Positions 1 to 12,112 of a stretch of DNA of 64,000 nucleotides are shown piece by piece. The notes below the pieces were generated by a model. The model saw nothing but the letters and a program-made list of their open reading frames with translations. It was not told the DNA's origin and made no database searches. Every line of letters starts with the position of its first letter. Within the stretch, counting starts at the first letter, position 1. A program made the position numbers and the translations under genes. Location of the stretch: positions 33,173,019 to 33,237,018 of the forward strand of contig OZ007579.1 of assembly GCA_963931925.1 (NCBI GenBank). Direction: 5' to 3'. This DNA comes from Onchidella celtica. Its lineage: Eukaryota > Mollusca > Gastropoda > Systellommatophora > Onchidiidae.

Positions 1-49
1 ATTCTCATGAGCATACCCTGTCTTATAATTTCTCCTTGCCACTTTGGTC

Positions 50-310
50 TTTGAGATTTTTTTTCCTGTGCCTTCCACTGCTAGAGTTTTTATCCTAACT
101 CTTTTCTCTTTCTCCTCAGACTTTTTTCCTATCAATTTCACCAAAACATTTTATTTTCAATTATGTTCTCTGTCTGAAATTTTCTTCTTTTTCCTACCAC
201 TGACTTTCTTCCCAACCATTTCACTCTCTGAGAGTTTCCTCCTATCCCCTCCACTGCCTGTGATTTTCTTCCTATCCCTCTCGCCCTCTGGAATTATTTC
301 CTTCTTTTCA
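50..310. repeat. degenerate CT-rich tandem repeat
   Basis: Imperfect units of roughly 50 bases are rich in C and T (variants of ttttcttcctatcc and ccactctctgag). A 150-codon frame reads through it, but its composition is low-complexity Phe/Ser/Leu/Pro with no domain, so I do not call a gene. Confidence 0.6.
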
Positions 311-978
311 GATGACACGCTAAGAATAGAATGGTGGACCTTCTTTTCTGCTTATTTTGGCAACAAAACAACGTCACTATCAATTTGGTCTTTGGAAAAT
401 CAAAGAGTTTATGGTTTATATCAAAAGATTTGGTTACTCACAACGGGTGGCAGCACTGCTCGTGATGTACATTGTTTATGTGCACACTTCCTCTGATGTC
501 TCTCTTCAAACCCGTGTGGTTTGATCTGGTATGAAATGTCTGATCTCCGGAGCCTTACATTTAATTGAAAGTATTTGCCTGAGAAGCATCAGCTTAGAAT
601 ATTTTTTCCTGTATTTCTGTCAAGAAAGATCTAGAGGCCCTACTTTACAAGTGAGGAACTTTGGCTTGTCTTCTTCGTGGTCACTTTCACCTACTTGCAG
701 ATTCAATTATTGGCCATTTTTGGATCCATGTTAGCTTATCATGCCGCGATACCAAGTTACTCGTTCATTCTTTGTGTATCTCGCCGGCTAGTGATCCTTT
801 TCCCCTGTCGCTGTCTCGCAGAGTGAAGCTGTAATCGGAACGTTGAAAATGGTCGATCTGCTGATGCTGTAGTCCTAGATTTGGCCAGCTCGAATAGATC
901 AGTGAGTGACAATTCCAAGCTTGACCTTGCGCTGACATTAAGATTGTTGATAATCTGAAATTTGCCAGCAGCAAACTT
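311..978. other. no gene seen
   Basis: There is no convincing exon, RNA gene or repeat here. Short open frames are present, but they have no recognisable domain or splice context. Confidence 0.5.
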
Positions 979-1226
979 ACAGAATTAAAATCAACATCAG
1001 CAAGAAAGAAAACCAGGCCACCATTTTCACTCGTTTGACTCGGGGGAATACTGATCCGTTTGAAATCTGAAATATGTCTGTACTCTCGGTGAAGTATCAG
1101 CCAACTTGATGTTCAAGCACGTGATGACTACAGAATTAAAATCACCATCAGCAAGAAAGAAAACAAGCCCATCATTTTCACTCGTTTGACTCGGGGGGGG
1201 GGGGGGGGGATACTGATCGGTTTTCG
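979..1226. repeat. direct duplication of about 85 bases
   Basis: The block at 979-1063 recurs at 1129-1226. Both contain cagaattaaaatcaacatca-like sequence, then ccattttcactcgtttgac and an actcggggg stretch. The second copy has an expanded G run of about 17. The units are separated by about 65 unrelated bases. Confidence 0.75.
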
Positions 1227-2036
1227 CAATGACGTTTGATGACCCCTTCTGTTTGATGAAATTCTAACGTTGTCTTATTGAGTACTGAAAATGTGACTTT
1301 TAATTAACGGTCAAGGCTTTGATTCAGAAATCTGAGACTGGGAGACATCTTACGTCTACGATCTGGAACTTCACAGTTCAGAGTGCACAGCTGAGTGGGA
1401 ATACAACTTTTCTTCGCAAGACTGACAGTTTTGCTCCAATGGTTTATTTGCTCTGTCGTAAATGATAAAACTGTTACTTTCGATCCGATATGATTTTGTT
1501 TATACTATTGAGCACAAATTCTTCCGCGTATTGACCTGTCTACTCTGCACTAGAGCAGCTGACAGATGCAACTTGGTGCGATTTCTCCAGATGTGTGCGT
1601 ATCCGTTAGAATGTTCCACCGACATGAATCAGCTGAAATCAATGTAGAATGATGTTTTCTATTCCTACCCGGTTACTTTGGCCAATGAGCTCCCACTGCA
1701 GATACACAGACCACGGCCGGACACAGTGAAAAGCAGAGTTGTTTTCCTTTGACGTCATGACTTCCGGTATGTGGGACAGATTGGTGCACGCACCAATTCC
1801 TGTTCCCAGCATTAGATAGAAAAGGTGTGCATGAAAATATGACGAAAAAATAAATCCATGGCAGTTTTTTTGTTTTACTATTTGCAAACAACACGCACAA
1901 TCAGCACACAGATTATGTAGATCTAGGAAGAAAACATCTCACAACTGGCACAGTAACGCCCGCATGGCCCGTGCATAAGGCAGACGGCACAGAAACTCAT
2001 GCCTTCAAACTTTGAAACGCAACGGGAAGTTTAAAG

Positions 2037-2117
2037 ACGAAACAAAACAAAGGCAGATGGGAGGCAACCGTTGTTGAGGAGAAAGCATTATTCGATGACG
2101 TACTCTCTCTCTCTCTG

Positions 2118-2158
<41 letters not shown>

Positions 2159-2317
2159 AAATAGTAATCCGCAGTCCTGCTTCAGAATTCATGCGCGCCA
2201 GGACACTGCACACCAAGCTTGATATGGTTACTTTTTATGACATGCACAGTACTAAAGTCGAAACAAAACGAAGGCAGGAGGGAGGCCATCATTGTTGAGG
2301 AGAAAGTATTATTTGAT
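2037..2317. repeat. direct repeat pair of about 60 bases flanking a CT tract
   Basis: The segments at 2037-2096 and 2258-2317 share gaaacaaaac, aaggcag, ggaggc and ttgttgaggagaaag in the same order. A pure CT tract lies between them. No gene is visible. Confidence 0.7.
2102..2151. repeat. (CT)n microsatellite
   Basis: About 50 bases of CT dinucleotides with two interrupting GT steps. Confidence 0.95.
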
Positions 2318-2614
2318 ATTTTTAGGCCTATTTTCATTTATTACAAAATTACGATACTTCGCTTTCATGTGAAAGGAATAGACATAGTAGCAAAAAGAAC
2401 TATCTTTCACATGTAATTTTTTCAGGTCTGGGCATTTCTTCCTCGCAGCAGTGAATTTTTTCTCCTTGCTGTTTTTTTTTTTTTTATAGGTTGCAACTTG
2501 TTAAGTTTGGCTTGGCGACATATTAGCCTGTGGCCTGCTCTTCACCGATGATCAAACCATGTCAAAAATAACATGTGTTTTAGTAGGCATGTTGGAACAT
2601 TGAGATTTTCCTCA

Positions 2615-2915
2615 TGTTTTGCTGTCCATGATCCTATGGCAGGTGGGATCGAGCACCTAGTCTTCTCGGATAAGGACGAAAAACTCGGATGGCCCGTGTG
2701 CACGTTGCGCACGTTAATGATATCTTGGCAGTTGGAAGTAGAGAAGAACAGGTCTAACCAGGCCGCTCCCCCGGCAAAATTAAAGAAAAACTAGTCCCTA
2801 CCATACACCCCCCCTCCCCCCCCCCCCAAAACAACAACAACAACCGCCGACAGGCCCTGCACTGTGGTGACGACCTGTCTGCTCCAGTTGCAACTGGGCT
2901 GCAATAACAATTTGA
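2615..2915 (+). mobile_element. SINE body fragment (family S1)
   Basis: The stretch gatcgagcacctagtcttct and the sequence around it recur at about 9985, 38070 and, inverted, near 23800. This copy keeps the body and the 3' part (a C-rich run, then ccgccgacaggcc and ctgtggtgacgacctgtctg, shared with the copy at 37.9-38.3 kb). The tRNA-like head seen in the copies at 9.9 and 37.9 kb is not evident here, so it looks truncated at the 5' end. Confidence 0.7.
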
Positions 2916-5045
2916 CATTTCTCTTACATTCGGCTTGAAAGGCGAACACCTCGCCTCTAGACCAATGTGCCCCGACATTACCAACATAATTACGTTTTAG
3001 CTGAAACTAATTGAGACACCCAGCGTTGCTCCAGAAAAAACCTGCTTCCACCCTCCATCTGTTTCCAACCCCCTCCCCTCTGTTTTCCCCTCTTCCTATC
3101 ACCCCCCCCCCCCCAGACGCAGTCTACCATACACATTTATGTGCACTACGCACACTTTTTCCTGATACGGCAAAATGCACCGAGGTGAAAGCTCTTCAAT
3201 TTCAAAGGTAGTCAAATGAATGTTTACATAGCCCGGAAATGGACAACATGCCGGACGAAATAACAAATATTTTCTTGTAGAAAAAAAAAAAAAAGTTGGA
3301 ATCGCTATGATCAATGGCCGAGTCATGATCATAGTATCATTGTAACTTGTGTAAAATTTTTGAAACTTATACCTTTTTGCGGTTTAGTCAGTAATTATTG
3401 TCAAGCATCGGGAGGTCCCGAATTGATTATGATCTTAGATATATGGATGTGTGTGTGCGTATGTGTCGGGTGCCTAAATAAAATAATGAGTAAATAGTGT
3501 ATTCCACGTCTTTTGTTGTACTTACTTCAATGGCAGTCTAAACAGAAAAGTACCTTGTTAGAAGACTTTCGTGGTGCAGTAAATCAATACTAGCATGAAC
3601 TATTATAGAAACCACAAACAAACTGGGGTCGCAGCCGATGTACTGCGTTCCGGAAATACAAGTCAGGCCCCGCATTTAAGTACTCGTATTGATTTAATAT
3701 TCTAAATTCTACAGATTTTAATATTCTACGCTTGTTTTTTTTCCACCTCCTTTTTGTTTTCCCGAAGAAGGTTTATTACCGAAAGGTCGATTTGTCGTCC
3801 TTTTCCCTTTGCGTTTTATTTCATCGTTTCGGTATTATTTCTTACGCGAGGCATTGCTACGTACGACTTTTTCTTTTGGCCATATTTTGACAATACTAGC
3901 AAGTGTGCTGTGGCCAGTCTGTTTGGACGTCAGACGTTTGAGTTAAGAAAGGAAATGGTGCTAGTTTTACCTCTGGCCATTATAAATAAATCGCTGTGAC
4001 TGTGAGTGAGTAAATTGGAATCACCCCTAAGGAATAGGGCGTACCCTGGGATTCGAAACTCTGACATCTTCAAACGAGGGCATTGGGCCAGAACTATGTA
4101 CTGTTTTAGTACTTACGAAAATATCCGTGACAACAAGAATCACGTGACAGGATGACTCAGAAATGACTGTGGCAAACTCTCGATGAATTTCTAAAACGGT
4201 GATTTGGTCATGAAACTTCCACAGACAACACCATCTTCAACAACAACAAAACATTTATCAAATACTTGTTTCAGGCACAGCATGATAATTGTAGGGACTC
4301 TACATTTTTGGGGGGGGGGGGCAAGAACGTTCCTTTTTTCCCCCCTGCATATAGCGACGCCTGACGTTCATAAGCCTTGTATTTGTGAGATTGCGAGCGG
4401 ATGGAGACACTGAGGATTCCCCCACCCCCCCCCCCCCGATTGAGGCGGGATGCAGACGGGGGTGAAGGAAGGATGTGCCACAAGGCTGGACGAACCCGAC
4501 AAATATGGAAGCAGCTGGTCACTGGCACCATAAATAGGAAAACCCTCTAATGGATCTTGGGACGGGGAGAGGAGCAGTTAACTTATGGGGACGCCCGGCG
4601 TCCTAGGATTCTGATTCCTGCCATCAAATCCAAATCAAATTCAAAACATTTTTGAGAGGATGCACGTGCTTTCACGAAGTGTGTAGAGCTTGAGGAGTAA
4701 ATAATGAACTTACCAATTCCAACACCTGCAAGAGAATCTTTAAACCGAATAACTGATAAGCAGTTCCAAATTAACCTAGTAGCTAAAGTATCAGTTTTGC
4801 ATTTTCGTCACCAGAATTTGTCAGACAATATCAACTGTAATGACATACACTACAGTGGAACCTGCTTAAGCTGAAATTCAGGGGACCATCAATTATATTT
4901 CATATTTATAACTGTGTTTTGGATAAAAAGTAAGTTTGTGTTTTAGATTCACCATTTTCATTCTGTAAAGGAAAGTCATAACACATCTCGGTAATTTTAC
5001 TTTATTGCTCCCCTTGTCGTATTGTATCCAACGATAAAAATCCAT
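2916..5045. other. no gene seen; homopolymer-rich
   Basis: No exon or RNA gene is supported. It contains several C or G runs (near 3104-3115, 4311-4321 and 4424-4438), an A run near 3283 and AT-rich sequence. A phrase near 3762-3790 (gaaggtttattaccgaaagg) recalls 3' parts of Penelope-like elements, but it is too short to call. Confidence 0.5.
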
Positions 5046-5086
5046 TGTGTGTGTGTGTGTGTGTGTGTGTGGGCGCGCGCGTGCGT
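5046..5086. repeat. (GT)n/(GC)n microsatellite
   Basis: About 26 bases of GT repeat pass into alternating GC purine-pyrimidine sequence. Confidence 0.95.
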
Positions 5087-5654
5087 ATAGAATGAGGTGC
5101 GCTTATATGTGCCACAGCCTAAATGTACAGCCAAACTGGGTGGTTGTAGCAACTGTAATGTATCATCATCATAATACTTATTACAAAGGAAGTAAGGTCT
5201 TCAATGTAATAACGAAAAACTTTTTAACCGCTGATCCCTAAATTCTACAAAATATCAGATTACGCACAGAACGAGGTAAAGGTGTGCGTGCATAATATTT
5301 CAAAAGGTCTCGATGTTCACTTTATTCTTAATACTTTCGCTAATATTGAGCCACCAATGAGCTCAACAGATGAAGGTGGTCCGACATTTTCCCAACGAGG
5401 CTGTCCTTCAACATAAAATTTGGATCGCATTACGATGCCAAAACAAAGACATCAACACAATCGGCAGGTATTTCGTTTGTTTCTGTCCAGGGATTACTAT
5501 TCTGCTTGACTTAATGGACGGCCATTGTGTGTTTGGATTTAGATTACTTTTTTTCCTGTGTTTTTCATTCCATTATAAAGGAAATGAGCCCCTAGTGTAA
5601 TCACAAATGAATCGTGGACCTTAACAGCTGAGATAGAAAGAGAATACAGTCCAC

Positions 5655-6035
5655 TGAGATGAGATGCTTTCGGAGACTTTCGGGCATCTCCTACATAGAC
5701 CATATCACGAACGAAGAAGTGCGGAACAGGATCAGGCAAGCCGTTGTGCCTTACGAAGACCTGTTGACCTTGGTCAAGAGACGCAAGCTCAAATGGTATG
5801 AGATCATCAGGGCTTGTCAAGACATTCCTGCAGGGCACAGTGCAACTGCAAGGAGGGAGAAGAAGAGGCAGACAGAGGAAGAGATGGGAGGACAATATCC
5901 CAGAATGGACGGGCTTGAGGTTGAGCGGTACAATCAGGAGGTCAGAAAAAACCGAGAGGATTGGAGAATGCTGGTTGCCAGATCACCTGTAGCGCCCCAA
6001 AACGGCCCACAAGAGTACGGGATAGAGGAGGAGGA
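5655..6035 (+). mobile_element. 5'-truncated LINE, C-terminal end of reverse transcriptase ORF
   Basis: The + strand reads RCFRRLSGISYIDHITNEEV and then LVKRRKLKWY. It continues in a second frame as GTVQ..GGRRRGRQRKRWEDNI and in a third as APKRPTRVRDRG. This order is the familiar C-terminal tail of APE-type non-LTR retrotransposon polyproteins in molluscs and other invertebrates. At least two frameshifts (near 5800 and near 5970) show that it is dead. No endonuclease or catalytic RT part is present. I cannot assign the clade with confidence. Confidence 0.75.
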
Positions 6036-6440
6036 GGTAATCACAAAAGGCTTTTTAACTGCGTTATCGGTGGTCATATTCTGTACTTAAGTGTCCTGGG
6101 GGAACATTCAAAATGTTCACGCTTCACACCAAGAATAAAAAAGCAAGTGACAGAAAGGCCCAAGCGAGGGAGAATGTTAGGGAATGCAAAAACCGGCAGG
6201 AAACCCCAAATATTCCTCTAGATCTAGATTTAGATCCATTAGGTTTAGATCTAGAAGAGATGGAAGCTCAGAGGAGAAATATAAGGGACTCTCACTAGGT
6301 CGAATTACTGGACAAGGAGGGCCTGCTGTTACTTAGTGAATGTATTGTACTCGTTTTGACACCCATGACAATGTCGCAACGGCCCATGGAATGGTGAGAA
6401 GATCAGAGCGTAATTGGTTAAAAAAAAACAACAACAACAG

Positions 6441-7624
6441 TGTCACAAATCCCAGACTGGGATATGTAATAAGTTATGACAGGACAACAATCACGAACGA
6501 ACAAGTTTAACACTTAACAGAACAACCCATCAGACTCGCACATTTATTAAACATAATTATACAGATAATAGCGCAATTACATATATTATATTATTGAATT
6601 TAACTGCCGTACAACGGCCTTATTCCCACATGCACTCTTCCTCGGATCCACAACCCGGTAGTTACTTCCTAAAGACACTTCGGCCTCAGCCTCTCCCCTC
6701 AGGGTCTTAATAGCACATTAATAATTCACCGGCACCGCAGTCTCTCAATATCACCTTCCTATTGCCATAACACCTTAGCATTCCACTAGCACCTCAGCAG
6801 GGCAATAACACATTATCATTTCAATAGCCCATCAACATGGCAATAGTACATTATCATTTCAATAACCCATCAACATGGCAATAGTACATTATCACATTCA
6901 CGCTCATATCTACGTCCCTGTCCGTGGCCAGACTGCCACGACTTTATGTGCCTCTACTGTCCTGCACCGACAGCCTCACTCTTGGCCTATGTGTGGCCTC
7001 CGGCCCTATGCTGGCCTATCCCCTGTGCTCACCGAGGCGGCTCTTTGGCCCGTCCCCGACACCTACAAGAATAACATTACATTGGTATAATACCATACCA
7101 TTTCTATTCACTCCACCTCTCCTTACAACCCATGAAGCGTACACACAATAGTTCACATTTCACTCACAAACATCTTACGGTAACACACCTCCATCGTAGT
7201 ACACAATACTCACTCGTGCTACAAATCCATGAACTCACTTTCATCTATCGCTCATGGCGCACATTGCTATATCCAATATCAAGGACTTCCACATTCCTCA
7301 CATATACTTATTTACATCATGGTAATAGACGAATATAATACATCAATCATAATTATCAATCATCGTTTCACCTACCAGTCATCACTGGAAAAAACTCTCT
7401 CACTAGTCTTCCGACTGCTCCCCTTATGTTCGCCCACTGGGCTTTCTCTTGCGTCCGCTCTTTAGGACGTTCTAACTTGCAGTGATAGTAATACAGCGCT
7501 CTCGCCTCCTTCAGACCCCCACCACTCATAACATGCACGCTTTTCTTACTTGTCTACGTGCGCTAATTTTACTCTCCTCCTTTCCCCCCGTAATTATTAA
7601 CTATCGCTCACTCCACTCGTGACA
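6441..7624 (-). mobile_element. solo LTR, Ty3/gypsy-like (family L1)
   Basis: This 1184-base copy matches the LTRs of the element at 24431-32746. It starts TGTCACAAATCCCAGACTGG and ends CTCGTGACA. The same five bases, AACAG, flank it on both sides (6436-6440 and 7625-7629), as expected for one insertion later reduced to a solo LTR. It is visibly more diverged from the intron 9 copies than they are from each other, so it is the older insertion. Orientation is given by analogy with the coding strand of the complete element. Confidence 0.93.
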
Positions 7625-7796
7625 AACAGAACAAAAACAAACCAAAACACAACTGCTGGTGGCGGTGGCGTCTTTCTGTCTGGTCTCGTCGGCCAATTCA
7701 AAACTCTATGTCGTTTCCCCTCCTCTCATGCAACCCCATCAAGCAGGCTTGCACAGATGTGCATGAAAAGATGTAACAAGGCGGAATTGTTCTTAT

Positions 7797-8177
7797 GTTC
7801 ACATCACAGACTAATAAAATACCCAGACTGGATGATCCCATTGTGTGACGTCACAAAACCGCGAAAGGTCATGAACCATCCGCCACATTAGGTTTACGGT
7901 ATCGACCGACGCTACAGCATAGCTACAATTTTGAATGACACCATTTTAAGGCGCCTACTGAACGCGGAAGTTTGATTCCGTACCAAGAAATTAATACATG
8001 TACAACCAATCTTGACAAATAAAAAGAAATTTCTACTGCAGATAGAACTAGAATCGGAATTTCCCGAGCGGCGGCCATGTAGGTTATACGGTCGCCGCTC
8101 GGGAAATTCCGTAAAAAACGACACAGCCCGAAGCTCGTGTTTCCAGTCTGGTTAATTTATTAGTCTGTGGTTCACAT
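7797..8177 (+). mobile_element. hAT-like MITE, copy 1, with 8-bp target duplication
   Basis: The element is 7805-8169 (365 bp). Its ends are inverted repeats of about 27 bases starting CACAGACTAATAAA and running to CCAGACTGG. The 8-bp target duplication GTTCACAT is perfect at 7797-7804 and 8170-8177. Eight-base duplications are typical of the hAT superfamily. An inner palindrome (gaatttcccgagcggcggcc against gtcgccgctcgggaaattcc) lies near 8055-8110. It has no transposase, so it would depend on an autonomous relative. A second copy lies inverted at 10613-11018. Confidence 0.9.
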
Positions 8178-9649
8178 CAAAGAACATATGAGATAGCACA
8201 ATACTTGCCTTGCCCCGGCGCTGGCAACCCACGCTACGCCACTCCTATGAGCTCTTCATACTATAATAATGATTATGTTGATAATTCCTCTTTTCTGAGT
8301 TCTATGTAGTTCTACATTGTTACTGATATGTGTAGAAAATTAGTGATTCACATATTAAAATTCGTGCAAGGCACGCGGACAAGTCTGTCGTTGAAGACAA
8401 ATATTATTAGCGAGGGAGCCCAAATACCACAATAAATATGGGGGTATGAACGCACTTGCTTTTGACAAAATCAAAAAAAAAAAAAAAAAGGTCTCATCTT
8501 TATTTATGGCACAATGTTGAAAAGCAAAGCAAATGACGCATTTATTATCAAATGGAAGTAAAATGATTGTACAACAAGAATAATTATGAACCTCCGACAA
8601 ACACCAGACATGGGACATAAGCCAACATTTTTTTTTTATAATACTTAGACTTTCAATACAACAACAACAACAAAACAACATGGCAAATTAAGTCAAAATT
8701 GGGCAAAAAGAAAAGGTTGTATGTGGCGAAACCCTGCATGAGAAATACAACCCAAACAATACAAAGTAAAATAAAGAGAGGACAGAAAATACACAATGTT
8801 TTTTTCTTTTTTCGCCTTTTTCAAGTGAAAAAAACAACAACAACCGAACAATAAAAGACTTCAGCAGGAACGAAGTGAAACAGTTTACTTAGCTGCGAGT
8901 TCTTGCTTCGTTAGCAGCACCAGAGCATGTCCGTCCCCCAAATGCATGGAAGCTCGAAGTGTGGCGACGCCACAGTTTTTGTGTGTTTTTATGATATGTC
9001 GTGAAGGTCAAATTAAGGAGCGCCGATGCATCGGCGGATGGGAATATTCGGCTACTTTCGGCGCGTGAAAGAGGTAAAGCGTTTGCCACCGGTTTTTTTT
9101 TTCTTCAAATACCCGTTCAAACACTGCAAGCTATTTTTGTTGACTGGATCATAAAAGAAAAACTCAGGCACTTACGCACAATATAATAATCAATTTTCTT
9201 GGCATTTTTTCTACATGTGGGAACAATCGCAATGGCGGCACTCCTGAATTGATTTGACATCGAAGTTTTGTTTTGTTTGAAGATTTAGTCTTTCCAACAT
9301 CATACCTAAACACGTTGGGATGTAAATAGCATTTGTGACGATTTATTTTATATACAACGTCTGTTACATAGCATACTTCCTAATGTGCGTCGTTCATCTT
9401 GCATTTTTAGCGCCATATTGAAATTTTCATGATCAGCACCTTTTTCGCTAAAAAGCACCAACAAGTGTGGCAGTTTTCATGCTTCTATCAATTCTTGAAC
9501 AATTTTCCCATGAAATAGAATTATCAAGCCCATTAGCCTAACATCACTCGTCCTGAGGGTACTATTAACTGCTCAGGAAGATGCGATCTCCCACGCACAT
9601 GCTCTGGGAAAACCCAGCAGTCAACCGTGTCATGCCTTTCTACGTAGCA
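8178..9649. other. no gene seen
   Basis: AT-rich sequence with poly-A and poly-T runs (8473, 8629, 9095). Open frames here are short and without domains. Confidence 0.5.
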
Positions 9650-9857
9650 GTTTACTATGCCGAATTGTGAAAAAGCTGTCATGGAATAGCCCAGAGAATC
9701 GTTTATTTCTACACCATAACGGCTCATTTTCAAGGGCATCCGTCATCACCTCAGCTTTGTGCCAGTTCACACTATGATTTGGGGCACCAAACCTAGGGTC
9801 ATCTTCTGAAATTTCTTTGCCCTCTTTCAATAGCCCAACCCATCTATAGATTGCCAC
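9650..9857 (-). pseudogene. mariner-like transposase fragment (N-terminal HTH region)
   Basis: The minus strand reads AIYRWVGLLKEGKEISEDDP and then RFGAPNHSV. This matches the mariner/SETMAR-type signature in which YRW..F/LKEG is followed by an E/DDPR-G-P linker of the paired-like helix-turn-helix region. The catalytic DDD domain is absent. The frame is cut at its upstream end by the SINE at 9860. It is a dead fragment, called from the motif alone. Confidence 0.5.
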
Positions 9858-9859
9858 TG

Positions 9860-10150
9860 GTACACGTTGGTCTAAGGGCAAGGTGTTCGTCTTTCATGCC
9901 GATGGTACCGGGTTCGACCCCCGGTCGGTGCAGGCAGGTGGGAAACTTATGAGAAAAAAATTCCTGTTCCTGACTCAATGGTAGGTAGGATCGAGCACCT
10001 AGTCTTCTCGGATGAAGACGAAAAACTCGGAGGGCCCGTGTGCAGGCAGCGCACTTTGAAGATACCTTGGTAGTTGAAAGTCGAGAAGAGCAGGCCGAAC
10101 AAGGCCACTGCCAGGACAAAATTCTAAAAATGAATCCCTGCCACAAAGAC
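9860..10150 (+). mobile_element. tRNA-headed SINE, family S1, best copy
   Basis: The head carries RNA polymerase III-like boxes: a box A-like ggtctaagggcaaggtg and a box B-like gggttcgacccc. The shared S1 body follows (gatcgagcacctagtcttct, then gggcccgtgtgcagg, then aaggccactgccaggac). A short A-rich tail follows near 10168. The D arm, anticodon arm and acceptor stem are not conserved well enough to be a working tRNA gene. Confidence 0.8.
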
Positions 10151-10604
10151 ACTCAGAAACAGGAACAAAAAAAAATAAAAGCAAGGAAGTGAGGTGTAAA
10201 TGCCAAGAGCAGCGAACCCTCTCCAATGGAGACCTAAACATACAGACTGCACCATACAATTAAGTAGATGCGCCAAAAAACTTGTCAACAAACTTTATGG
10301 ATTTTCCCTGGCCCAGATCAAAACGTTTGAAAAATGTTCAATTTTTACATTTTAACAATTAAAAAATCTTTTTTTTTTTACCAATTTTACATTTAATGCA
10401 AACACTCATTTTTTGTTGTTGACAGTCTGGCTCATTTAAAGAGTTGCAGTGTAAAACACATATTTTAATGAACAACCTGTGAGAGTTTTCGAAACGTGAC
10501 TGTGGCCATGTAACCTGCATTAATTACGAGAACATTCTCGTTAAGGTACCCTTAATTTGCATTCTGACGCAAACATATACTCATTAAAGGGCGGAGCAAC
10601 CTAC
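10151..10604. other. no gene seen
   Basis: A/T-rich spacer with A and T homopolymers and no recognisable coding or RNA feature. Confidence 0.5.
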
Positions 10605-11026
10605 TTTCCATTCACAGTCTAATAAACTACCAGACTGGAAACACAAGCTTCGGGCTGTGTCGTTTTTTTCGGAAGTTAATGAGATGCGGCCGTATAACCA
10701 ACGTGGCCGCCATTCGGGAAATTCCGATTCTAGTTCTATCTGCAGCAGAAATTTCTTTTTATTTGTCAAGATTGGTTGTACATGTATTAATAATGCATTA
10801 TCTTGCCTATCCTTTCATTTTATTGTCTACAGCTGCCATTTTTTTTTATTGTTATAATTAATGATGACCGTACGGACTTTTAGCGACCGTTGCATTGTAG
10901 CTATGCTGAAGCGTCGGTCGCAATCGTAAACCTAATGTGGCGGATGGTTCATGACCTTTTGCTGTTTTGTGACGTCACACAATGGGCTCATCCAGTGTGG
11001 GTACTTTATTAGTCTGTGTTTCCATT
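10605..11026 (-). mobile_element. hAT-like MITE, copy 2 (inverted), with 8-bp target duplication
   Basis: The element is 10613-11018 (406 bp), in reverse orientation to the copy at 7805. It has the same terminal inverted repeat (CACAGTCTAATAAA at one end, and CACAGACTAATAAA as the complement of the other). The perfect duplication TTTCCATT lies at 10605-10612 and 11019-11026. It shares gaaatttctttttatttgtc, ccgccacattaggtttacg-like and gtgtgacgtcac sequence with copy 1. It is longer than copy 1 by a T-rich internal segment near 10790-10865. Confidence 0.9.
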
Positions 11027-11765
11027 TCAGTGGCGATTGACAACCCGCACCGACGGCAGCCTACGCTAAAGTTGGAAACAAAATATTCGAATAGGGGGAG
11101 ACCGACAGCGAAACGGGGAACACAAATAGAAAGCAGGTTGCTAGTGCAGGTAGGAAAAAGCCTCTTTATCCTCCTCTTTATGAGGTGCACAAAGAGAACG
11201 CTGGTCGCCAGCGTGTGCTAAGCAGACAAAGTTGTCGGAATGTCAAGTGAATTCTTGCTCGCTCGACTTCCACTGTGCAGAAAGGTGCGCACGGTGTGTA
11301 GTTTCACAGGTGGGTGCTTAAATTGTACATCAATTTTCACGACTCGACACATTTTAATCAAGACAAGTTAAAACAAGAAAGTGGCAATAGTCATGGCAAG
11401 GACGTGGAAAATATATTAACAGCTGCCTTCAATCTATCTGTCATTTGGGACAAAATAATCAATGTTCACATTAACAGGTCCGCAATGGACAAAATGCTGG
11501 ATAAAAATCAGTAAAAAAAAAATTTAAAAATTCAAAGGGATTTTGACTGGATAACAGTAGATAAGACACCCGGCATTGGCAATAAGGTAAAATAACAATG
11601 TATTACTGATGTTTTTTTTTTTTTTTCACTTTTCAGTTTGATCTTGGGACAGAGCAAGATCTTGTCTGGGTACACATTGGTGGCCATTCATTCAATCAGC
11701 TGAGAGAGACAGGTACCCCTATTAACTCCACAGAATATGGATAAGGAGAGATATCACACTCACAG
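11027..11765. other. no gene seen; possible untranslated exon not proven
   Basis: There is a polypyrimidine/AG site just before 11031 and a CAG|gtagga donor-like site near 11149. They could frame a 5' untranslated exon of the downstream transporter gene, but neither is strong and no coding bias is seen. The remainder is A/T-rich. Confidence 0.3.
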
Positions 11766-11990
11766 CGAGGCGCAGGAGGCTCTGCAAAACCATTGTTAGC
11801 ATGGAGCGGAAAGTAGGTCGCGGCGGTAAACAAATTGTACATTTCCACAGAGAGTTAGAGCTTACAAACGGCTCAAAATAGGTTCAGATAACCAAAAAAT
11901 ATGAACACACCACAGTGAACAGATACTCACATTGTCTTGAGTGAAGACCGACCCTTCCAATTCTTCTTACCGCCGCAACCTAGTTGGTAG
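11766..11990 (-). mobile_element. MITE family G, partial copy
   Basis: Read on the minus strand, this matches the repeats at 17331-17708, 18290-18485 and 62020-62270. Shared landmarks are ggtaagaagaattgg-like, gagtatctgttcactgtggt-like, gagccgtttgtaagctc and cgctccatgctaacaatgg. The ends are not resolved here. Confidence 0.7.
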
Positions 11991-12112
11991 ATGTGATTCC
12001 TCTCTATAAATACTTATTCTCTGTTAACTCTGTCTAAACAGGTTTGGTATTGTGTTTTACCAATCCACACAATGGAAACTACACGTGTGTGGGGCAAGAG
12101 GCAACACCTTGA

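Noticed and set aside
44-496. 150-codon open frame
   Set aside because: It reads through a degenerate CT-rich tandem repeat, and the protein is low-complexity Phe/Ser/Pro without a domain or splice context.
3760-3800. 3' end of a Penelope-like element
   Set aside because: Only a short phrase of the gaagg..accgaaa type is present, with no reverse transcriptase or endonuclease nearby.
9860-9935. tRNA gene
   Set aside because: Box A and box B are present, but the sequence continues into a SINE body found at three other sites and the cloverleaf stems do not pair well. The same holds for 22518-22600 and 44585-44656.
11031-11148. Upstream untranslated exon of the transporter
   Set aside because: Splice-like sites flank it, but they are weak, the left one overlaps a MITE target duplication and there is no coding evidence.
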